Below, piece by piece: positions 43,808 to 52,262 of a stretch of 64,000 nucleotides of DNA. Below the pieces are notes generated by a model, which did not search any database, had not been told where the DNA came from, and saw nothing but the letters and a program-made list of their open reading frames with translations. Within the stretch, counting starts at the first letter, position 1, and every line of letters begins with the position of its first letter. Position numbers and translations under genes: made by a program. This DNA is from Roseivirga sp. UBA6052 (GTDB lineage Bacteria; Bacteroidota; Bacteroidia; Cytophagales; Cyclobacteriaceae), in assembly GCA_002427755.1 (NCBI GenBank), contig DIYO01000009.1, forward strand, positions 3,296 through 67,295, in the 5' to 3' direction.

Positions 43808-45373
43808 ATGGGAGACGTACTTACTATCGCACTTGCAGCCGTTGTAGCATTGGCTGTGGGCATTTTTATAGGGCGAATTCTGCTTCAGAAATTCAACTCC
43901 AAAGCCGCCCAAGAACTCGAAGACAAAGGCAAAACAATAATCAGAGAAGCAGAACTTCGAGCAGAAAACATTAAAAAAGATAAAATTCTCGAAGCCAAAG
44001 AGAAATACATCAAGATCAAAGCCGAGTTTGAGGAAGAAGCTAATCGTAAGAAAAACCAGATCATTAGCAACGAGAATAAAATAAAACAAAGGGAGCAAAC
44101 CCTTACAAAACGCCTAGATGAAATTGATAGAAAAGAAGCTGAAATAGACAGCTTAAAAGAGAATGTAGAGGCGCAGCTCGACATTGTACGAAAGCGTAAA
44201 GCCGACCTAGATAGCAAAGTAGAAGAAAAAGTCAAGGCATTAGAAAAGGTGGCTCAACTCTCAGCCGATGACGCTCGTGAACAATTAATTTCTACGCTAA
44301 AGGATGAGGCAGAAACTAAAGCTTCTGCCCTTATCAAAGATATTATTGATGAAGCCAAACTATCTGGAGCTAAAGAAGCCAAAAAGATTGTTATTGAGTC
44401 AATTCAGCGCACAGCTACTGAACATGCCATTGAAAACTGTGTCTCCATTTTCAATATAGAAAGTGATGATATCAAAGGAAAAATCATCGGTAGAGAAGGT
44501 AGAAACATTAGAGCTCTAGAAGGTGCTACTGGTGTTGAAATCATTGTTGATGATACACCTGAAGCTATAATCATCTCGGGGTTCGATCCTGTGAGAAGAG
44601 AAATAGCAAGACTCTCGCTGCATAGATTGGTGCAAGATGGAAGAATTCACCCTGCCAGAATTGAAGAAATCGTTGCTAAAACGACTAAGAACATAAATGA
44701 AGAAATTGCCGAAATCGGAGAACGAACTGTAATCGACTTAGGCATCCATGGGCTGCATCCTGAGCTCATCAAAATGGTAGGTAGAATGCGCTATCGTTCT
44801 TCTTATGGTCAAAACCTTTTACAACACTCTCGAGAGGTAGCTAATCTATGTGCTACCATGGCTTCTGAACTAGGACTTAATCCTAAGAGAGCTAAGAGAG
44901 CCGGTTTGCTTCATGACATTGGTAAAGTCTGGCACGAAGAACCTGAAATGCCACACGCCATTTTGGGAATGGAATTAGCTAAAAAATATAAGGAGCACCC
45001 TGAAGTCTGTAATGCCATTGGAGCCCACCACGATGAAATTGAAATGACTTCTATGATCTCTCCATTAGTCCAAGCCTGTGATGCCATTTCAGGTGCGAGA
45101 CCTGGTGCTAGAAGAGAAGTAGTTGAATCTTACATTAAGAGACTCAAAGAACTTGAAAATCTTGCGCTCTCGTTTGACGGTGTAAATAAATGTTATGCCA
45201 TTCAAGCGGGTAGAGAGTTAAGAGTAATGGTTGATGCTGAAACCGTAACTGATAATAAAGCAGGTCAACTCTCCTTTGATATTTCTCAAAAAATTGAAAA
45301 GGAAATGCAATACCCAGGTCAAATCAAAGTGACTGTCATTAGAGAAATGCGCGCAGTTAACTTTGCCAAATAA
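43808..45373 (+). CDS. rny: Ribonuclease Y
   Basis: RNase Y is a membrane-anchored endoribonuclease starting mRNA decay. The 521-residue protein has an N-terminal TM helix (about 3-24), a long charged coiled coil (about 30-200), a KH domain with G-K-I-I-G-R-E-G-R-N-I-R near residue 224, and an HD domain with H-S-R-E-V near 340 and L-L-H-D-I-G-K near 368. An earlier TTG (43790) is in frame, but the ATG at 43808 precedes the TM helix directly and is preferred. Confidence 0.95.
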   Translation: MGDVLTIALAAVVALAVGIFIGRILLQKFNSKAAQELEDKGKTIIREAELRAENIKKDKILEAKEKYIKIKAEFEEEANRKKNQIISNENKIKQREQTLTKRLDEIDRKEAEIDSLKENVEAQLDIVRKRKADLDSKVEEKVKALEKVAQLSADDAREQLISTLKDEAETKASALIKDIIDEAKLSGAKEAKKIVIESIQRTATEHAIENCVSIFNIESDDIKGKIIGREGRNIRALEGATGVEIIVDDTPEAIIISGFDPVRREIARLSLHRLVQDGRIHPARIEEIVAKTTKNINEEIAEIGERTVIDLGIHGLHPELIKMVGRMRYRSSYGQNLLQHSREVANLCATMASELGLNPKRAKRAGLLHDIGKVWHEEPEMPHAILGMELAKKYKEHPEVCNAIGAHHDEIEMTSMISPLVQACDAISGARPGARREVVESYIKRLKELENLALSFDGVNKCYAIQAGRELRVMVDAETVTDNKAGQLSFDISQKIEKEMQYPGQIKVTVIREMRAVNFAK

Positions 45374-45414
45374 GCACACTTTAAATAGACTTAAGTAATC
45401 TATTAAGTGAGGAA

Positions 45415-47169
45415 ATGAAAATTAGAATTCTGTTAGTAACTACGTTATTAACCTTGAGCTTGATTGCTTTTGGTCAAGGAAGGGATATGAGTGAAATCAA
45501 ATCCAAAATTCTACAGGCCAAATCAGAAAAAGATAAGATAGAAGGATTAATTCAGCTGGGTTCTTCATTCGGTAGACAATTCCCTGACAGTGTTCTCTAT
45601 TACAGAGACCTATTGACAACCTCAGAGTTTACCAGTAGTGAATTGACAGAGGCAGGCATGCTTTTTCTAAATGCCCTATCAAGCTACCATTCTGGAGATC
45701 TTCAAAAGGCCATAGGTGAATTAGAGTATAGCGCTCAAAAGCTTAAAGAAGCTGATATGCTCTCAACCTATTATCGAAACCTAAACCTACTGGGTGTAGC
45801 ATACAATCGCACTAGGGAGCATAATCAGTCCATTAAAGTATTGAGTGAGATTATCAATGATTCACCGGATACTGAAGAATACATGAATGCCAAAGCGGCA
45901 GCATATTCTAATATTTCAAACGCATACAAAAGACTGGGAGAATATGCCGAAGCCATAAACGCACTAGAAGAAAGCCTAATTCTAACCGAGCTATACAACA
46001 TGCCTCGGGCTGCGGAATCGAGAGCATTTGCATACTATAATATGGCACAAATGCTTTTGATATTAGAGCAGTTTGAGGAAGCTAAAAAAACCTATCTAGA
46101 TATTGAACTAGATAAGGTGAGAGGCCAATCAATGAAAGCTGCCATCCTAAGTGATTTAGGGCAAACATTTTATAAACTCGAAGCATATGATTCTGCAAAA
46201 CTCTTTACAGAACAGAGTTTAGAAATAATTAATACTAGCAGAAATCTCCAGCAGATTGTTCAGCCTTCTATTTTACTATCTAAGCTTTTTATTGAAGACG
46301 GATTATTCGAAGAGGCCTTAGATATATTAAAAAAGCCTACCACTTATTGCGAAACTAATCGCTGCCCTCCTCCTGCTATTGTTGACCTTAAAATCATGAG
46401 AATGGACATTTTAAGACAGCAAAATAAATTAAACGAGGCCTTGAATGCCGCTACTGACTTCACCACTTATTTAGATGATAATCAAATCAACCATTTATCT
46501 AAAGGAGGTTTTGCCATTGTATCTGACCTCTATGAAGATTTAGGAGACAAGGAGAATGCCCTTTATTATCAGAAGTTGTATGCCGAAATAAATAGAGCTA
46601 CATACCAAGGAAAAACCAATTTCAAAGAGAAATCTGAAGTAGAACAGCTCAAAACCATGCGTGCCGAAAGAGCATTGGCTGAAACTGAATCCGAGAAAAA
46701 CTTATACCGCTACCTTACACTTCAAACAGGCATAATAGCAGTAGTTTTAATCATCATCATCATTTATGGCTACAGGTATTTCACTCGAAAAACAAGTGAT
46801 GGAAATCAGGCATTTCTTCAGACCTCAGATAATCAATCATTAAAAATTCAGGCACCAAGACTCTTAAGTCTAAAGAGTAAGGCAATCTTAGATATTGATT
46901 CTATAACCTATATCACATCTGATGGACCTTATATAGAAATTTTCATTGAAGGCAAAGACCATCCGGAAGTAGATCGAAACACCTTGAAGAATGTACTGGA
47001 AGAATTGCCTCAGTCAGAGTTTGTTCAAATTCATAGGTCACATATTGTGAATATCAAACAAGTCAAATCTCTTTACGCCACTAAGGTAATCCTTAATGAC
47101 GCCACTGAATTGAACGTATCAAGAACGTACAAGTCAGAAGTACAATCAAAATTGCAGATTTCAGCATAG
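45415..47169 (+). CDS. Membrane-tethered TPR-LytTR one-component regulator
   Basis: The 584-residue protein has a signal/anchor (about 1-19), TPR units (about 50-400, e.g. A-A-A-Y-S-N-I-S-N-A-Y-K-R-L-G-E-Y-A-E-A), one TM helix (about 438-456), a linker, and a C-terminal LytTR DNA-binding domain (about 480-580: S-D-G-P-Y-I-E-I-F, F-V-Q-I-H-R-S-H-I-V-N). The TPR array is outside the cytoplasm and the LytTR domain inside, so one polypeptide may link envelope sensing to DNA binding. No kinase or receiver domain. This architecture is recurrent in Bacteroidota but poorly studied. A 22-bp palindrome lies 16 bp past its stop. Confidence 0.85.
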   Translation: MKIRILLVTTLLTLSLIAFGQGRDMSEIKSKILQAKSEKDKIEGLIQLGSSFGRQFPDSVLYYRDLLTTSEFTSSELTEAGMLFLNALSSYHSGDLQKAIGELEYSAQKLKEADMLSTYYRNLNLLGVAYNRTREHNQSIKVLSEIINDSPDTEEYMNAKAAAYSNISNAYKRLGEYAEAINALEESLILTELYNMPRAAESRAFAYYNMAQMLLILEQFEEAKKTYLDIELDKVRGQSMKAAILSDLGQTFYKLEAYDSAKLFTEQSLEIINTSRNLQQIVQPSILLSKLFIEDGLFEEALDILKKPTTYCETNRCPPPAIVDLKIMRMDILRQQNKLNEALNAATDFTTYLDDNQINHLSKGGFAIVSDLYEDLGDKENALYYQKLYAEINRATYQGKTNFKEKSEVEQLKTMRAERALAETESEKNLYRYLTLQTGIIAVVLIIIIIYGYRYFTRKTSDGNQAFLQTSDNQSLKIQAPRLLSLKSKAILDIDSITYITSDGPYIEIFIEGKDHPEVDRNTLKNVLEELPQSEFVQIHRSHIVNIKQVKSLYATKVILNDATELNVSRTYKSEVQSKLQISA

Positions 47170-47185
47170 TCATTTCATGCTGCAT

Positions 47186-47207
47186 TTTATGTCATTCATG
47201 ACATAAA
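47186..47207. promoter_or_regulatory. Palindromic operator candidate
   Basis: TTTATGTCAT-TC-ATGACATAAA is a perfect 10-bp inverted repeat with a 2-bp centre, between the TPR-LytTR gene and the LuxR-type HTH gene. No T run follows, so it is not a terminator. A dimeric HTH regulator site is the natural reading; which regulator is unknown. Confidence 0.5.
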
Positions 47208-47334
47208 CTTTGTTGTTCGTTGATAGAGCCACTTGTAGTTCATGTCTAGCTACCTGTCACTCATTACTTATTTCTAAATTTCTCTCTTTGACCTTCTAGT
47301 TTTAAGTAACAAAAACTAGTACCCGACTTAGAGT

Positions 47335-47571
47335 ATGACGATTGTAGAAATGAAGACGAGAAATAAGAAAGAGATAGAGCAAGTACTTACCCAAAGGGAA
47401 ATTGAAGTACTAAGATTAATGGCCTCTGGTTTCTCAAGAAGCGACATCTCTAAATCATTAAGTATATCAGTTTTGACCTACGATGAACACCGCAAGAACA
47501 TCAGGAATAAACTCGGACTCAGATCTCACGTAGATTGGGCCCTTACCATGATGCCTTACATGAAGAAATAA
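47335..47571 (+). CDS. Stand-alone LuxR-type HTH protein
   Basis: The 78-residue product is little more than a GerE/LuxR helix-turn-helix: L-T-Q-R-E-I-E-V-L-R-L-M-A-S-G-F, S-R-S-D-I-S-K-S-L-S-I-S, and H-R-K-N-I-R-N-K-L-G. No receiver or sensor domain. The recognition helix carries T-Y-D-E-H-R in place of the usual T-V-x-x-H, a modest departure. It may bind the upstream palindrome. A later start at M6 is also possible. Confidence 0.8.
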   Translation: MTIVEMKTRNKKEIEQVLTQREIEVLRLMASGFSRSDISKSLSISVLTYDEHRKNIRNKLGLRSHVDWALTMMPYMKK

Positions 47572-47602
47572 TTTAGTAGTAGTCTAGAAAGAGCATAGCT
47601 CG

Positions 47603-47630
47603 AGAGAGAACAGACGGTTCTCTCTTTTTT
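47603..47630 (+). terminator. Terminator of the LuxR-type HTH gene
   Basis: AGAGAGAAC-AGACG-GTTCTCTCT followed by T6; 9-bp stem. Confidence 0.88.
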
Positions 47631-47679
47631 ACTAACATCTATTAGCTAACCATAACCCAATTATTCAACCAAAATCGAT

Positions 47680-48123
47680 ATGAAAAAGCCCATTTTCAGC
47701 TTTATCCTACTGCTCATTTTAAGCAGTTTCCAAACACAAGCAATTGCCGAATTTTACCAAGACCCAGGAAAAAAGATCGCTTTTCAGGGAACACTCTACA
47801 AAGACGGTAAACCTGCATCAGGTGAAGAAACCTTCACTTTCTCAATACAAATAGATGCCAATACTACTTGGACAGAAACACAGTCTAATGTTCAAGTTGT
47901 AGAAGGTCTTTATTCTGTGTCATTAGGTTCTGTCACTCCTTTACCTGCCAATCTATTTTTTGGAGTAAACGAGAGAGAATTATCAATTAAAATAGGAAAT
48001 ACAGAACTAGGGCGAACTAAGCTTTTCTCTCCTTTTGAAGCTACAGACATTAAAGCTGAAAGTGATTTACCAAGAAGAGTCACAATTGACAATGCAAAGT
48101 TAGATACTGATACCGTATTCTAA
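47680..48123 (+). CDS. Secreted protein of unknown function, probably truncated
   Basis: The 147-residue product has a signal peptide (about 1-24) and one beta-rich domain: I-A-F-Q-G-T-L-Y-K-D-G-K-P-A-S-G-E-E-T-F-T-F-S-I is the kind of opening unit found at the N-terminus of long Bacteroidota surface proteins. The frame stops at TAA 48121-48123 but continues in frame for 23 further codons that look coding (Y-D-I-S-A-D-T-N-G-R-E-G-I-P ...) before TAA 48193-48195. This suggests a nonsense mutation or decaying gene, though a natural stop is possible. Confidence 0.6.
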   Translation: MKKPIFSFILLLILSSFQTQAIAEFYQDPGKKIAFQGTLYKDGKPASGEETFTFSIQIDANTTWTETQSNVQVVEGLYSVSLGSVTPLPANLFFGVNERELSIKIGNTELGRTKLFSPFEATDIKAESDLPRRVTIDNAKLDTDTVF

Positions 48124-48207
48124 TATGACATCTCTGCCGATACCAATGGAAGAGAAGGAATCCCTAGTTTATATGTAATAAGCCTAAGTAAATAAGAATA
48201 TACTTCA

Positions 48208-48368
48208 ACCAAAGTATATCCAGCCTGAAGATTGAATATACCCACTCGTGGGTATATCAACTTCGGGTATTTTAAAGGACTTTTACTTTGGTCAGTAAAA
48301 AACATATCAGAATAGTAGTCTGATTTAGTTGAGTCTCTTGGATTGGGGACTATATAAGATAGTCCCCA
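48208..48368 (+). ncRNA. Candidate structured RNA region (several perfect stem-loops)
   Basis: A nested hairpin spans 48208-48292: ACCAAAGTA/TACTTTGGT outside, CCTGAAG (48224-48230)/CTTCGGG (48261-48267) inside, ATATACCCAC/GTGGGTATAT (48236-48257) at the tip. Then ATCAGA/TCTGAT (48306-48324), and TGGGGACTAT/ATAGTCCCCA (48344-48368) with a 5-nt loop. TTTTACT/AGTAAAA (48281-48300) competes with the outer stem. No promoter matching the consensus is visible, so it may belong to the 3' UTR of the gene upstream or the leader of the small ORF downstream. The rest of the gap (48369-48423) shows nothing more. Confidence 0.4.
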
Positions 48369-48423
48369 CCATATTACATCATATCACACACCAAAATATA
48401 TAGTAAACTAGAACTGAAATGAT

Positions 48424-48516
48424 ATGAACACAGTACAGAAGGCAATTAGCAAAGTCTCTCAGCGATTCGAAATGCTGGTACTAATTGCGGTCATGATATG
48501 GATTATCTTCAGATAA
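48424..48516 (+). CDS. Possible small membrane peptide (30 aa)
   Basis: The ORF M-N-T-V-Q-K-A-I-S-K-V-S-Q-R-F-E ... ends in a hydrophobic helix (V-L-I-A-V-M-I-W-I-I-F-R). Amphipathic basic start plus one TM segment is typical of small membrane peptides. It lies between the hairpin-rich region and a strong terminator that would end its mRNA, which favours expression. Too short for codon-based proof. Confidence 0.4.
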   Translation: MNTVQKAISKVSQRFEMLVLIAVMIWIIFR

Positions 48517-48549
48517 CTAAAAAGGCTCCTTAAAGGAGCCTTTTTAGTT
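48515..48549. terminator. Bidirectional terminator between the small ORF and sucD
   Basis: AACTAAAAAGGCTCCTT and AAGGAGCCTTTTTAGTT pair perfectly around a very short loop, with A/T tracts on both sides that serve both strands. Confidence 0.9.
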
Positions 48550-48568
48550 TGTTTATCTCTTAAGGATA

Positions 48569-49441
48569 TTATCCCAATACTTTTGCCATTGTCTCTCCAA
48601 TATCTGCAGGAGATTTTACTACATGGATTCCACATTCAGCCATAATCTTCATTTTAGCTTCTGCAGTATCTTCTGCTCCACCAATGATTGCTCCGGCATG
48701 ACCCATTCTTCTTCCTGGAGGCGCTGTTTGACCAGCAATGAATCCAACCACAGGCTTCTTGTTTCCTGTTTCTTGAATGTACTTAGCTGCTTGCGCTTCG
48801 TAGTTACCTCCAATTTCACCAATCATCACGATCGCCTCTGTTTCATCATCTTCCATTAGAAGTTGAACCGCGCTTTTAGTAGGCGTACCAATTATCGGGT
48901 CTCCTCCAATTCCGATAGCCGTAGAGATACCTAATCCTGCCTTTGCTAACTGGTCAGCAGCTTCATAAGTCAAAGTTCCAGATTTTGAAACCAATCCTAC
49001 TTTACCTTTTTTGAAAACAAAGCCCGGCATAATTCCGACTTTCGCTTCATCCGGAGTAATTACTCCAGGACAGTTAGGCCCAATTAACGTAACATCTTTG
49101 CCTTGAATGTATTCTTTGGCCACTACCATGTCTTTTACAGGAATACCCTCTGTTATAGTAATGATCACTTTGATCCCGGCATCTGCCGCTTCCATAATAG
49201 CATCCGCTGCAAATGCTGGTGGTACAAAGATGATTGACACGTCAGCACCAGTTACATTAACAGCATCTTCTACTGAATTAAATACTGGCTTTTCTAAATG
49301 AGTTTGACCACCTTTTCCTGGAGTTACACCTCCTACTACATTGGTTCCATACTCAATCATTTGACTTGCGTGGAAAGTACCTTCAGAACCGGTAAATCCT
49401 TGCACAATCACTTTAGAATCTTTGTTTACTAAAACGCTCAT
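48569..49441 (-). CDS. sucD: Succinyl-CoA ligase alpha subunit
   Basis: SucD binds CoA and carries the phosphohistidine of succinyl-CoA synthetase in the TCA cycle, making ATP or GTP. The 290-residue product has the CoA-binding Rossmann region (V-Q-G-F-T-G-S-E-G, V-G-G-V-T-P-G-K-G-G), I-G-P-N-C-P-G-V-I and the active-site His H248 in R-M-G-H-A-G-A. sucC is not in the window. A consensus promoter lies just upstream. Confidence 0.97.
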   Translation of the reverse strand: MSVLVNKDSKVIVQGFTGSEGTFHASQMIEYGTNVVGGVTPGKGGQTHLEKPVFNSVEDAVNVTGADVSIIFVPPAFAADAIMEAADAGIKVIITITEGIPVKDMVVAKEYIQGKDVTLIGPNCPGVITPDEAKVGIMPGFVFKKGKVGLVSKSGTLTYEAADQLAKAGLGISTAIGIGGDPIIGTPTKSAVQLLMEDDETEAIVMIGEIGGNYEAQAAKYIQETGNKKPVVGFIAGQTAPPGRRMGHAGAIIGGAEDTAEAKMKIMAECGIHVVKSPADIGETMAKVLG

Positions 49442-49463
49442 TGCAACGGGTTTAAATTTGAGG

Positions 49464-49494
49464 CAAAAATAGAATATAATAACTCCTAAGCAAA
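49464..49494 (-). promoter_or_regulatory. Consensus promoter of sucD
   Basis: On the minus strand TTTG (49494-49491), exactly 19 bp, TATTTTTG (49471-49464), 23 bases before the ATG. Confidence 0.88.
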
Positions 49495-49740
49495 GCTATT
49501 CCTTACTTACAAACACTAGATATAAGTGGATGAAGACTGCCCATTAGCAGCTTTTAAATGGTTAACAGTTTTTAACTAATTATTTATCAATGGTTGAAAC
49601 TAAATCTTAAACAAATTCGTCTTATAGACAGAAGTTAATTCTAAAATGAAGGACTTAAGAGAGGTTGATCAGAATTAAATTCTACAGTAATTTGAATTAA
49701 ACATAGTTAGTTAGTTTTTAGTATTTTAAGGTTGAAGATG
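49495..49740. other. AT-rich intergenic stretch without recognisable features
   Basis: Between the sucD promoter and the next gene's terminator I see no ORF, repeat or strong stem-loop. It is AT-rich, with several short TTAA/AATT runs. An upstream activator site for sucD is possible but not visible. Confidence 0.5.
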
Positions 49741-49765
49741 AAAAAGGCCCCTGAAGGGCCTTTTT
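49741..49765 (-). terminator. Terminator of the EEP-family gene
   Basis: AAAAAGGCCC-CTGAA-GGGCCTTTTT; 10-bp symmetrical stem immediately after the minus-strand stop. Confidence 0.9.
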
Positions 49766-50728
49766 CTATTTATTTCTCATTACAAATTCTGCATACACTG
49801 GCAGGTGATCACTCAGCGCTATCATCTCTTCTTTGGAAAGTATATATTCTATTTTCATAGACCCATCTACCAACTCCTTTAACATATTCACATTAGGCAC
49901 CATATAATCTAATCTTCTGGCAGGTTCTCTAGACGGATGACTCAATATAGAAGGATCCAAAGGGTCTATAAATTTGTTTCCCTTTTTACCTTCAAATAAT
50001 ACTTTCATTTCCTTACTATCTGGGTAAGCATTAAAATCTCCCATAATGACGAGATTGGCCTTCTTGTCCTCATTGAGAAAACGTTGAAATTGATTCTTTA
50101 ATAAATTGAGTTGCCCTATTCTCATCTGCTCATTGCGCTCTCCTCTGCCTGCCTTTAAGTGTACTCCTGTAAGATTGAAATCATAATTTGTATTAGGAAA
50201 TACATCGATTGACCATAAACGTGTATTTAGATTGATTTGAGTCTCTTCGTTCCCATCGTCATCCAAAATACCTGGCACAGGAGTATATAAAGAGCCATAA
50301 CTGTAAAAAGTACCAAGTGGCACTTTGCTCATGATCACCACATTCATATACCAACCATCGCTCTCATTTCCAGCATAGAACTGATAACCTAAATCTGGAA
50401 AATATTTCTCCGCTATAGCACGAATATATTCGCTACTCTCGAATTCTTGTAGAACCAGAATATCCGGATTCACTTTTTTAATGGCCTTTGCCAATAGGGC
50501 TTCCTTATCACCCATGCGCTCCTCAGGATTATTCTCTCGATTGTTGTTTGTGTAAGGGTTATCAAAACCATCCACAAAATGCTCCACATTCCAGCTCAGA
50601 ATGGAAATCTTCTCTGGTTGATAATTAAATCCTACAGGGGCAGATATCCCTGCTCTCTTTAAGTCTTGTGCGATTGAAACTACGCCTATTAAGCATAATG
50701 ATAAGACGCTTATGATAATTCTCCTCAT
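49766..50728 (-). CDS. Secreted endonuclease/exonuclease/phosphatase (EEP) family protein
   Basis: The 320-residue product has a signal peptide (about 1-20) and the EEP fold shared by DNase I, exonuclease III and sphingomyelinases. Visible: S-W-N-V-E-H-F, L-Q-E-F-E (metal Glu), G-V-H-L-K-A-G-R-G-E-R-N-E-Q, M-G-D-F-N-A-Y-P-D-S and L-S-D-H-L-P-V (catalytic Asp-His). Nucleic acid or phosphoester hydrolysis in the periplasm or outside is likely. A TTG start at 50749 is possible; the ATG at 50728 leads directly into the signal peptide. Confidence 0.9.
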   Translation of the reverse strand: MRRIIISVLSLCLIGVVSIAQDLKRAGISAPVGFNYQPEKISILSWNVEHFVDGFDNPYTNNNRENNPEERMGDKEALLAKAIKKVNPDILVLQEFESSEYIRAIAEKYFPDLGYQFYAGNESDGWYMNVVIMSKVPLGTFYSYGSLYTPVPGILDDDGNEETQINLNTRLWSIDVFPNTNYDFNLTGVHLKAGRGERNEQMRIGQLNLLKNQFQRFLNEDKKANLVIMGDFNAYPDSKEMKVLFEGKKGNKFIDPLDPSILSHPSREPARRLDYMVPNVNMLKELVDGSMKIEYILSKEEMIALSDHLPVYAEFVMRNK

Positions 50729-50813
50729 TCCTTTATCTTTTGATTTCAAAGAAAGTATAGGATCAGGTTATTCCGATACTTTAGAGAGTTAACCCTTTGT
50801 TAATATTCATAAC

Positions 50814-52262
50814 TTGAATCAACCGCAATTCCCCGGTGCTAAAGTCTTTGGTCTGCTATTCGGACCTGCCCTATTTGGTCTCATCATATTTTTGAGTCCA
50901 GCACACCTCTTGAACCCAGATGCATGGAAAGTTATTGGAGTAGCTACATGGATGATAACATGGTGGATTACAGAAGCGGCACCAATAGCCGTGACCGCAT
51001 TATTACCCATAGTGCTCTTCCCTTTAACAGGAATCTTTACGGTTGATGAAGCAACTGCGCCTTATGCGAATAAAATCATCTTTTTGTTTATGGGCGGTTT
51101 TCTTTTGGGATTAGGTATGGAAAGACACAATCTCCATAAGAGAATTGCACTAAACCTGATCAAGCTTACAGGCACCAACCCTAATGGAATCATTCTGGGT
51201 TTTATGATTACCACTGCATTCATTTCCATGTGGATAAGCAATACTGCAACTACAGTCATGATGCTACCTATAGCTATGTCGATTACAAATTTACTCGGTA
51301 TAGAAGGTTCTGAAGATAAGGGGAAAATAAGATTTGGATTGGGTATGATGCTCGGCATAGCCTATGCTGCCAATATTGGAGGTACAGCCACTATAATCGG
51401 AACACCTCCGAACGTAGCATGGGTAGGATTTATGAGCGATATGCTCGGTTATGAGGTCACTTTTGCCAAATATCTTATGATAGGTGTCCCTATTTGTATT
51501 GTCATGCTCACAGTTACCTATCTACTCATCACCAGAGTGCTTTACCCGAGCAGAATTAAGAACCTTACAGAGTCTGCGGAAGTAATCCATAATCAATTGA
51601 AGGAACTCGGAGGAATAACTTTAGCCGAAAAACGAGTAGCTCTAATTTTTATCCTTACAGCATCCACATGGATCTTAAGAGGTTCAATTAATAATCTGCT
51701 AGAGATTAATTTATTAAACGACTCCGTAATTGCGATTGCTGGTGGTATTCTTATGTTTATTACCCCTGTTAATCTCAAAAAGGCTGAATTTCTTTTAGAA
51801 TGGAATTACACATCAAAACTGCCTTGGGGAATTTTGTTGCTTTTTGGGGGAGGATTAACCTTAGCAAAGTCTATGGAAAAGGCCAACATCGTTCAAGTGG
51901 TGGGTGAATCAATTGCAGGCGAAGGAAATATTAACACAATCCTACTCATTGCAGGTCTCACCGCGTTCATGCTCTTTATGACAGAGTTAATGAGCAATGT
52001 GGCTTTAGTTGTCATCTTTGTCCCAGTGGTTATCGGTATAAGCCAAAGTCTAGGTATAAATCCTGTATACTTGACGGTGCCTGTAACACTTGCCTCAAGC
52101 TATGCCTTTATGATGCCGATTTCCACACCGCCAAACGCAATTGTCTTTTCTAGTGGAATGATAAGAATAAAAGATATGATGCGTGCAGGAATAGTATTGA
52201 ACATTATCGCAATACTGCTTCTTGTTATATTATCACAAACGCTATTACCACTCATTTATTAA
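50814..52262 (+). CDS. DASS (SLC13) family sodium/anion symporter
   Basis: The 482-residue protein has about 11-13 TM helices and both S-N-T/S-N-V hairpin motifs: M-W-I-S-N-T-A-T-T-V-M-M and T-E-L-M-S-N-V-A-L-V. DASS transporters take up dicarboxylates, citrate, sulfate or phosphate with Na+. P-I-S-T-P-P-N-A near the C-terminus is typical. Substrate not predictable from sequence. The start is TTG; no ATG is available nearby in frame. Its stop overlaps the nitroreductase ATG (TAATG). Confidence 0.88.
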   Translation: MNQPQFPGAKVFGLLFGPALFGLIIFLSPAHLLNPDAWKVIGVATWMITWWITEAAPIAVTALLPIVLFPLTGIFTVDEATAPYANKIIFLFMGGFLLGLGMERHNLHKRIALNLIKLTGTNPNGIILGFMITTAFISMWISNTATTVMMLPIAMSITNLLGIEGSEDKGKIRFGLGMMLGIAYAANIGGTATIIGTPPNVAWVGFMSDMLGYEVTFAKYLMIGVPICIVMLTVTYLLITRVLYPSRIKNLTESAEVIHNQLKELGGITLAEKRVALIFILTASTWILRGSINNLLEINLLNDSVIAIAGGILMFITPVNLKKAEFLLEWNYTSKLPWGILLLFGGGLTLAKSMEKANIVQVVGESIAGEGNINTILLIAGLTAFMLFMTELMSNVALVVIFVPVVIGISQSLGINPVYLTVPVTLASSYAFMMPISTPPNAIVFSSGMIRIKDMMRAGIVLNIIAILLLVILSQTLLPLIY

